Positions 55,191-64,000 of a stretch of DNA of 64,000 nucleotides are shown in pieces. The DNA comes from Bradyrhizobium betae (lineage in GTDB: Bacteria; Pseudomonadota; Alphaproteobacteria; Rhizobiales; Xanthobacteraceae). Within the stretch, counting starts at the first letter, position 1, and each line of letters starts with the position of its first letter. The notes beneath the pieces are model-generated. The model searched no databases. It saw nothing but the letters and a program-made list of their open reading frames with translations, and was not told the DNA's origin. The translations under genes and the position numbers were made by a program. The DNA lies in assembly GCF_004123905.1 (NCBI RefSeq), contig NZ_MZXW01000022.1, positions 1 to 64,000 of the forward strand, read 5' to 3'.

Positions 55191-55556
55191 GTGTTCCCGA
55201 GCCGCCCGCCTGCCAGCCTTCGCCGCCTGCGCCATTGGCGCGGGCTGCTGGCTGTGATCGTCGCGGTGATGTATCTGCTATCGGGCGTGCTGCACGGCGC
55301 GCACGACATCGATGTCACCAGCCCCTTCGGCGGTTCGGAGATCGCCTCGACCCTCGATGAGGGCGTGGCCGGCCATGGCGATCACAAGGCGATCGGCGGC
55401 CATCATTGCCACGGCTGCTTCTCGGTCGCCGTCGTGCAGCCTCTGCACGCGAGCGCCGCGGCCGATATCATTGCCGCACCGGTCGCGCAGCAGCAGCCGA
55501 CGCTCACCGGCATCGCGCCCGACACGACGTCCCCGCCTCCCAAACATCTGACCTGA
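55191..55556 (+). CDS. Small His/Cys-containing exported protein before czcCBA
   Basis: A 121-aa protein with a GTG start and a hydrophobic segment (GLLAVIVAVMYLLSGVLHGA) that acts as signal or anchor. The mature part has GHGDHKAIGGHHCHGCFSVA, a likely metal-binding patch. Comparable proteins lead other cobalt-zinc-cadmium clusters. It precedes the TolC-type gene by 55 bases. Confidence 0.7.
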   Translation: MFPSRPPASLRRLRHWRGLLAVIVAVMYLLSGVLHGAHDIDVTSPFGGSEIASTLDEGVAGHGDHKAIGGHHCHGCFSVAVVQPLHASAAADIIAAPVAQQQPTLTGIAPDTTSPPPKHLT

Positions 55557-55611
55557 ACCGATCAGCCGGGCGCCTGCGCGTCCAACTTGCTTTTGTTCAC
55601 AGGTCATCTTC

Positions 55612-56886
55612 ATGTCTTGCAGACGGACTGCCGCGCGCCTTGCGTGCGCCATGGCGATTTTCGTTGGCCCCTGGCTGACGCAACACGCGCACGCCCAGAC
55701 CCTGACCATGCGCGCCGCGCTGTCGCGCGCGCTAGCCGCGAGCCCGCGCCTGACGGCGGCGGAACGCGACGTCGGCATCGCCACCGGCCAGCGCATCCAG
55801 GCGGGCGCCCTGCTCAATCCGGAACTGTCCTATGAGCAGGACAATTCGTTCGGCTCGGGCATCTATCGCGGCACCAGATCGGCGGAGACCACGCTCCAGA
55901 TCAGCCAGGCTTTTGAGCTGTTCGGCAAGCGCGACGCGCGGATCGCCGCGGGCGCGGCCGGCATCGAGGTCGCCGCGATCCAGCGCAAGGCTGTCCGGTT
56001 AGAGGTGCTGTCGGAGACGGCGATCGCCTTCCTCAGCGTGCTCGGCGCGCAGCGGCGCATCCAGATCCTCGACGAACAAATTACGGCGATCGACAAGCTG
56101 ACGCCGCTGCTCCGCCGCCGCGTCGAGGCCGGCGCCTCCTCGCCGGCCGAGACCGGCCGCGCCGAGGTCGCATCCGCCCTGGTGAAGGCCGATCGCGAGC
56201 GATTCAAGGCGATGCTGGCGAGCGCCCGGCGCGAGCTGGCCGTGCTGATGGGCGATCCGATGGCAAAGTTCGGCGAGGTCTCCGGCCGGCTCGATACCAT
56301 GGGCAAGCCACCGACGTTCCAGTCGGTGGTCGCCGCCATCGACGCCAATCCGCAGCTGGTGCGCTGGACCGCCGTCTATGCCCAGCGCAACGCCGAGCTG
56401 CTGATGGCGCGGCTAAAACCCTATCCCGACGTGCGCATCGCCGCCGGCTGGCGCCATTTCAACGAGACCAATGACGATGCGGCGCGCCTCACTGTTTCGG
56501 TTCCGATCCCGGTATTCGATCAGAACCAAGGCAACATCCTCTCGGCGCAGGAGAGCCTCGCCAAGACCAAAGCCGAGCGCGAGGCCAATCGCAACACGCT
56601 GATCGTGGTTGCGGGCCGCGCCTACGACTCGCTGCAGGGATCGCTGCGCGAGCTAGCGGTGCTGCGCGAGACTGCAATTCCCAAGGCCACCGAAGCTTCG
56701 GACGCAATCGCGCAGGGCTACGGACAGGGCCGCTTCACCCTGCTCGAAGTGCTCGACGCCCAGGCCAGCGTCACGCAAGCGCGGCTGCGCGAGCAGGAGG
56801 CGCTGCAGAATTTTCATGCCGGCGTTGCCACCATCGAGGGCCTCGTCGGCAATCCCTTTGCGCTGGCCCGGGAGGGCGCACGATGA
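55612..56886 (+). CDS. czcC: TolC-family outer-membrane efflux protein (CzcC type)
   Basis: A 424-aa outer-membrane channel protein. The signal peptide ends HAHA before QTLTMRAAL. The two internally repeated helical halves contain LNPELSYEQDNSFGSG and VSVPIPVFDQNQGNILSAQE, the latter typical of TolC relatives. RFTLLEVLDAQASVTQARL closes it. The stop overlaps the czcB start as ATGA. Confidence 0.9.
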   Translation: MSCRRTAARLACAMAIFVGPWLTQHAHAQTLTMRAALSRALAASPRLTAAERDVGIATGQRIQAGALLNPELSYEQDNSFGSGIYRGTRSAETTLQISQAFELFGKRDARIAAGAAGIEVAAIQRKAVRLEVLSETAIAFLSVLGAQRRIQILDEQITAIDKLTPLLRRRVEAGASSPAETGRAEVASALVKADRERFKAMLASARRELAVLMGDPMAKFGEVSGRLDTMGKPPTFQSVVAAIDANPQLVRWTAVYAQRNAELLMARLKPYPDVRIAAGWRHFNETNDDAARLTVSVPIPVFDQNQGNILSAQESLAKTKAEREANRNTLIVVAGRAYDSLQGSLRELAVLRETAIPKATEASDAIAQGYGQGRFTLLEVLDAQASVTQARLREQEALQNFHAGVATIEGLVGNPFALAREGAR

Positions 56887-57852
56887 AGACATCCTCCGCC
56901 ATCCTCGTCGCTATCGTTGCCGCCGCGCTCGGCGCTTACGGCACTTCCCTGCTCGCCCCTAGCAAGGTGACGCACATCGAGCACGCCGAGGAAAGGAAAC
57001 CGGAGAAGCCGAACGACCATGTCGAGCAGGACGAGCACGGCGCCGACCGCATCCGCATCTCCGACGTCAAGCTGGCGGCTGCCGGCGTAGTGCTGGCGGA
57101 AGCCGCGAGCGCGACGCTGACTGACACGCTGTCCTTCAACGGCATTTTGCGCGCCAACCAGGAAGCCGTGGTGCAGGTGACGCCGCGCTTTCCCGGAATC
57201 GTAAAATCGATCCAGAGGCGGATCGGCGACAAGGTTGGCAAGGACGATCTGCTGGCCGCGATCGAGAGCAACCAGAGCCTGACCGTCTACGAGCTCAAGG
57301 CGCCGATCGCCGGCACCGTCATCGAGCGGCAAATCTCGCTCGGCGAATACGCCTCCGAGCAGAAGCCGGCCTTCGTCGTCGCCGACCTCTCCACCATCTG
57401 GGTCGACCTGTCGATCTACCGGCAGGACCTCCGGCGCGTCCGCCTCAACGACGAGGTGCTGATCGATCCCGACGACGGCCGCGGCGAGATCAAGGGCTCG
57501 ATTTCCTACATGGCGCCGATCGGCAGCAGCGAGACCCAGACTGCGCTGGCCCGCGTGGTGCTGCCAAATCCCGACGGCCGGCTCCGTCCGGGCCTGTTCG
57601 TCACCGCGCGGCTGATCCTCGCCACCCGCAACGTCGCGGTGGCCGTGCGCCGAAGCGCGATCCAGACGCTGGAGAACAGGACCATCGTGTTCGTCCGCGA
57701 GGACGGCGACAAGATCGAGGCGCGGCCGGTGGAGCTTGGCGATTCCGATCCGCGCCATGTCGAGATCAAGGCGGGCCTTTCCGCCGGCGAGCATTACGTC
57801 GCGGAGAACAGCTTCGTCGTGAAGGCGGAGATGGGCAAGGGCGAGGCCGAGC

Positions 57853-57860
<8 letters not shown>
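56883..57860 (+). CDS. czcB: RND efflux periplasmic adaptor (CzcB type)
   Basis: A 325-aa membrane-fusion protein with an N-terminal signal/anchor (SSAILVAIVAAALGAYGT), then a His/Glu-rich patch (THIEHAEERKPEKPNDHVEQ). The lipoyl half-motifs are VTPRFPGIVKSIQRRIGDKV and ELKAPIAGTVIERQISLGEY. It is shorter than CzcB of Cupriavidus. It overlaps both its neighbours, by 4 and 8 bases. Confidence 0.9.
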
Positions 57861-61065
<3,205 letters not shown>

Positions 61066-61067
61066 GT

Positions 61068-62039
61068 TTGGGCAGCCACGACCATCACGGTCATCACCAC
61101 CATGACCATGCCGGCCACGGGCATGATCATAGTCACGACCACAGCCACGGCGGGCATGTCCACGCGCCCGCCAATTTCGGCAAGGCCTTTGCGATCGGCA
61201 TCACCCTCAACACCGCGCTGGTCGTGGCGGAAGCCGTCTACGGCTATCTCGCCAACTCCACGGCGCTGCTGGCGGATGCCGGCCATAATCTGTCCGACGT
61301 GCTCGGGCTGGTCGTGGCCTGGTGCGCATCGATCGCGGCGAGGCGCGCGCCGAGCGGCCGCTTCACCTATGGCTTTCGCGCCTCCACCATCCTCGCCGCA
61401 CTGGCGAATGCCGTGTTCCTGCTGGTTGCAACCGGCGCGATCGGCTGGGAGGCAATCCTGCGCCTGCGCGAACCGGAGCCGGTCGCGGGCGTCACGGTGA
61501 TGGTCGTCGCCGGCATCGGCATCCTCATCAACGGCTTCACGGCGCTCCTGTTCGCGAGCGGACGCAGGGACGACATCAACATCGAGGGCGCGTACTTGCA
61601 CATGGCGGCTGACGCCGCGGTCTCGCTCGGCGTCGTGGTCTCGGCGGCACTGATCATCTGGACCGGCTGGCTCTGGCTCGATCCCGTCACCAGCCTCGTC
61701 ATCTGCGCCACCATCCTCTGGAGCACCACCAGCCTCTTGCGCGGCTCCCTCGACATGTCGATGGCGGCCGCCCCCAAGGGCACCGACCTCGCCGCGATCA
61801 AGGCGTTTTTGCTGGCGCGTCCGGGCGTGTCAGGGATCCACGACCTCCACGTCTGGCCGATCTCGACCACCGAAACAGCGCTGACCTGCCACCTCGTGAT
61901 GCCCGCAGGCGCAGTCGACGCCTTCCTGATGGAGACCGCGCAGCTCTTGAAGACATCCTATCGGATCGGCCACACCACGCTTCAGGTCGAGACGCACCCC
62001 GACAATGGCTGCGCGCTGGCGCCGGACGATGTGGTGTGA
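61068..62039 (+). CDS. czcD: Cation diffusion facilitator with His-rich N-terminus (CzcD/ZitB type)
   Basis: A 323-aa inner-membrane zinc/cadmium exporter. The N-terminus is very rich in His (GSHDHHGHHHHDHAGHGHDH). Six helices follow with the metal site in ALLADAGHNLSDVLGLVVAW and YLHMAADAAVSLGVVVSAAL. The cytoplasmic domain has GVSGIHDLHVWPISTTETAL. The start is TTG, 2 bases after the czcA stop; no ATG fits. It probably acts upstream of CzcCBA or at lower metal levels. Confidence 0.92.
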   Translation: MGSHDHHGHHHHDHAGHGHDHSHDHSHGGHVHAPANFGKAFAIGITLNTALVVAEAVYGYLANSTALLADAGHNLSDVLGLVVAWCASIAARRAPSGRFTYGFRASTILAALANAVFLLVATGAIGWEAILRLREPEPVAGVTVMVVAGIGILINGFTALLFASGRRDDINIEGAYLHMAADAAVSLGVVVSAALIIWTGWLWLDPVTSLVICATILWSTTSLLRGSLDMSMAAAPKGTDLAAIKAFLLARPGVSGIHDLHVWPISTTETALTCHLVMPAGAVDAFLMETAQLLKTSYRIGHTTLQVETHPDNGCALAPDDVV

Positions 62040-62071
62040 AGAAGCTGCGGATGATGCTCGCAAATCTCCTC

Positions 62072-62200
62072 GCCGTCACCCTGAGGTGGCCGCTTCTTCA
62101 GCGGCCCTCGAAGGGCGCGGCCCGGCTGCATCCCGGCCGTTCATCCTTCGAGGCTCCCGGCGCGCTGCTACGCACCGCGCCACTCGCGCCTCAGGATGAC
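62072..62200. repeat. Intergenic repeat of Bradyrhizobium type (CCCTGAGG...CCTCAGGATGAC)
   Basis: It starts GTCACCCTGAGGTGGCCGC and ends GCGCCTCAGGATGAC, with CCTCGAAGGGC and CATCCTTCGAGG inside; the ends and the inner blocks are complementary, so it can fold into a long hairpin. I recall many copies in Bradyrhizobium and Rhodopseudomonas spacers. It lies between the convergent czcD and methyltransferase genes. Confidence 0.65.
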
Positions 62201-62240
62201 GGATCTGATAGAGACGCGAGCCTCGACGATAGCCTGCCGC

Positions 62241-63101
62241 CTAGGTCGCCTTCGCCGTCACGATCCAGATCGCGCCCTCAAGCGCCACACTCTGTCCCTT
62301 CAGCAACGGCGCGAACATCTCGCGGATCGAGGCTTTTGCGGCGGCGTACGTTTCCGGCGGATGGCCCTGCAACGCGCGGCTGGCGGGGCCGATCTGGAGC
62401 GAGCCCTCGACGGCGGCATCGAGCCCGCCTCCGATCGCGACGTCCATCGCAAGATTGTGCGGCTCCATCGCCACGTCCGCAAAGCCCGCACCTTTCAGGA
62501 TGCGCATCACGCGCTCTTCCGAGGCGAAGGCGAACGGGCCCGGCTCCTCCGGCCCGACCGGCGGCATTTTCGGCACGTGTTTGTAGACCGCCATCAGCGG
62601 CGCCATCATCCACGGGTTCTCCTTCGGCTCGCGCCAGCAGGCAAAGGCGAGCCGTCCCGATGGTTTCAGCGCGCGGCGGAGATTGGTGAAGGACGCAATG
62701 GGATCGGCGAAGAACATCACGCCGAAGCGCGAGGCGAGCAGATCAAAGCTCGCCGGCTCGAACGGATGCACCGTCGCATCCGCCAGCACGAAATCCAGCG
62801 GCAGGCCTTTTGGCGCAAACGCACGCGCCTGCGACAGCATCGGCTCGGAGACGTCGAGCCCGAGCGCAAAGCCATCAGGCGCGACGCCTTGCGCGAACGC
62901 AAACGTCGTCGCACCGGAGCCGCAGCCGACATCGAGGACGCGCTCGCCCGGCTTCGGCCTGGCGCGGTCGATCAGCACATCGGCAATGGGGCCGAGCAGG
63001 CTCTCCTGCGCCGCGTGACGATCGGCCCAGCGCTGCCCGCTCGGTCCGTTCCAATAGGCGATCTGGTCGGCGTTCTGCTCGTGTCCGCTGGGCTGGTCCA
63101 T
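62241..63101 (-). CDS. Class I SAM-dependent methyltransferase
   Basis: A 286-aa soluble protein. The SAM motif is RVLDVGCGSGATTFAFAQG, followed by ALGLDVSEPMLSQARAFA, DFVLADATVHPFEPASFDLL and the RRALKPSGRLAFACWREP block, as in UbiE/COQ5-like methyltransferases. The start MDQPSGHEQNADQIAYWNG follows GGAGACC. The substrate is unknown. Confidence 0.86.
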   Translation of the reverse strand: MDQPSGHEQNADQIAYWNGPSGQRWADRHAAQESLLGPIADVLIDRARPKPGERVLDVGCGSGATTFAFAQGVAPDGFALGLDVSEPMLSQARAFAPKGLPLDFVLADATVHPFEPASFDLLASRFGVMFFADPIASFTNLRRALKPSGRLAFACWREPKENPWMMAPLMAVYKHVPKMPPVGPEEPGPFAFASEERVMRILKGAGFADVAMEPHNLAMDVAIGGGLDAAVEGSLQIGPASRALQGHPPETYAAAKASIREMFAPLLKGQSVALEGAIWIVTAKAT

Positions 63102-63229
63102 TGGTGGTCTCCATCCGTTTGCCGGCGGTGATACCACGATGGAAGCCGATCAAGCGGTCAAATGAGCACGGTTTGGCGTGCGACCGCCCCTTGCTCCGCC
63201 CCCCGCTGGAGGGCTAAAGAGGCGCCGTG

Positions 63230-63306
63230 GGGCGGTTAGCTCAGCTGGTTAGAGCATCTCGTTTACACCGAGAGGGTCCGCGGTTCGAATCCGTGACCGC
63301 CCACCA
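63230..63306 (+). tRNA. tRNA-Val (TAC)
   Basis: The 77-base sequence has acceptor GGGCGGT paired with ACCGCCC, D-arm AGCTCAGCTGGTTAGAGC, anticodon arm TCTCG-TTTACAC-CGAGA with TAC, T-arm CGCGGTTCGAATCCGTG and an encoded CCA. A plus-strand open frame over it is an artefact. Confidence 0.97.
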
Positions 63307-63348
63307 GCCTTCGCCCGCTTCGCGGGCGACGGCTTGGCAGGCCCGCCC

Positions 63349-63753
63349 TCAATCCCCCGGCCTGCCCGGCAGCAGCGGCACCGCGTCGATCCACACCGCG
63401 GCCGACTGGCACCAGATCTGCCGCACGGGCCGCAATTTGTCGCGCTGGCGGATCGAGCCCCAGCGGATGCCCCAATCGGCGGCCTGGTCGCCCTCGCCGC
63501 TGGTGAACAGCGGGGAACCGCAATTGGCGCAGAAATGCTGGAAGCGCATCCGGCCGTTGTCGCCGCGCTTGCCGTAGACCTTTGGGGTACCGGCGGTCAG
63601 CCTGACGTCGGCAGCGGTGCAGATCGCGGTGACCCGGAACGGCGATCCGGTCAGTGCCTGGCAATCGGTGCAGTGACACACCGAAACGCCCTCCGGATCG
63701 ATCTCGGCCTCGAAGGTGATCCGCCCGCAATGGCATTGACCGTCGACCTGCAT
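63349..63753 (-). CDS. GFA-family (glutathione-dependent formaldehyde-activating-like) zinc protein
   Basis: A 134-aa protein with the GFA/CENP-V fold. Zinc ligands are CHCG in GQCHCGRITFEAE, CHCTDCQ in VSVCHCTDCQALTGSPF and the CANCGSPLF loop. The reaction of most family members is unknown; S-hydroxymethylglutathione handling is proven only for Gfa-type proteins. It is downstream of lon on the same strand. Confidence 0.88.
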   Translation of the reverse strand: MQVDGQCHCGRITFEAEIDPEGVSVCHCTDCQALTGSPFRVTAICTAADVRLTAGTPKVYGKRGDNGRMRFQHFCANCGSPLFTSGEGDQAADWGIRWGSIRQRDKLRPVRQIWCQSAAVWIDAVPLLPGRPGD

Positions 63754-63774
63754 CGCATCCCCTTTCTCAAAACA

Positions 63775-63800
63775 AAAACGGCGCCCGAAGGCGCCGTTTT
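63775..63800 (-). terminator. Rho-independent terminator of lon
   Basis: Arms AAAACGGCGCC and GGCGCCGTTTT enclose CGAA. On the minus strand the stem is followed by TTTTTG, a proper T-run, 19 bases after the lon stop. It also separates lon from the GFA-family gene. Confidence 0.88.
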
Positions 63801-63818
63801 ATCATCATTCGCTGAAAC

Positions 63819-64000
63819 CTAGTGAGCGGTCAGGCCGCCGGCGGCTTCGTCGCCGTCGGGCTTCACCGTCACCTTGGTGTCCTCTTCCCAGACGATCGGC
63901 ACCGGCTTCTTCACCAGCGCCTTGGCGACGACGTCGTCGAGGCGCGAGACCGGGATGATCTCCATGCCGCCCTTGATCGCATCGGAAATCTCCGTGAGAT
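63819..64000 (-). CDS. lon: Lon protease, C-terminal end (partial)
   Basis: The last 60 codons of a minus-strand gene that runs off the window. They read EISDAIKGGMEIIPVSRLDD then VVAKALVKKPVPIVWEED and end GDEAAGGLTAH. The GMEIIPVSR-VD/LD block is the end of the Lon proteolytic domain, and the acidic tail is like that of rhizobial Lon. The catalytic Ser and Lys are outside the window. Confidence 0.85.
   Translation of the reverse strand, partial: LTEISDAIKGGMEIIPVSRLDDVVAKALVKKPVPIVWEEDTKVTVKPDGDEAAGGLTAH

Noticed and set aside
63227..63577. Plus-strand open frame of 116 codons starting in tRNA-Val
   Set aside because: It lies on the tRNA and opposite the GFA-family gene; no protein features.

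Overview
The window is high-GC alphaproteobacterial chromosome, most likely Bradyrhizobium or a close relative. This rests on the nuoA-N order followed by birA, RNase J, methylmalonyl-CoA epimerase and a DUF1467 gene, on intergenic palindromes of types I recall as common in Bradyrhizobium (near 32359-32460, 36741-36836 and 62072-62200), on an Irr-box-like site, and on the protein families themselves. No database search was run; all family calls come from motifs read in the translations.

Layout. 1-150: the 3' end of a probable IS transposase. 233-26372: an unbroken minus-strand run. In transcription order it holds nuoABCD, a FkbM-type methyltransferase, nuoE, a 68-aa membrane protein, nuoFGHIJKLMN (complex I), then birA, RNase J, methylmalonyl-CoA epimerase, DUF1467, a small anchored protein, mtnK and a five-gene peptide/opine-type ABC importer. 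26621-30433: an iron-uptake unit (TonB-dependent siderophore receptor, PepSY reductase-like membrane protein, small membrane protein) behind a probable iron control element. 30464-33815: a MarR regulator divergent from a Rieske oxygenase and an MFS transporter. 33958-41227: exported and surface proteins, namely a small membrane protein, an autotransporter-like beta-barrel, a LuxR-type regulator, a small secreted protein, and a pair of caspase-fold proteins. The first caspase keeps His and Cys and carries an Ala/Ser-rich stalk plus a peptidase-S74-like tail. The second has lost both catalytic residues and carries Sel1 repeats.

41228-48028 is a rearranged stretch. It holds gene remnants, a multi-pass membrane protein, tRNA-Asp, and a duplicated HU-like/pepT segment in which copy 1 keeps the intact HU gene and a broken pepT while copy 2 keeps a truncated HU and an intact pepT. 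About 1.4 kb of foreign-looking DNA, with a methyltransferase-like gene and a Toprim remnant, lies between the copies. 48237-62039 is a metal-efflux island: a Cys-rich exported protein, a YtkA-like protein, CusB/CusA-type RND genes, a methyltransferase and CDF-like transporter on the opposite strand, a His-rich exported protein, CzcCBA and a CzcD-type exporter. The end holds a methyltransferase, tRNA-Val, a GFA-family protein and the 3' end of lon with its terminator.

The most unusual items are the caspase/S74 fusion with its pseudo-caspase neighbour, the reciprocal decay of the HU-pepT duplication, and the methyltransferase gene built into the complex I operon by stop-start overlap.
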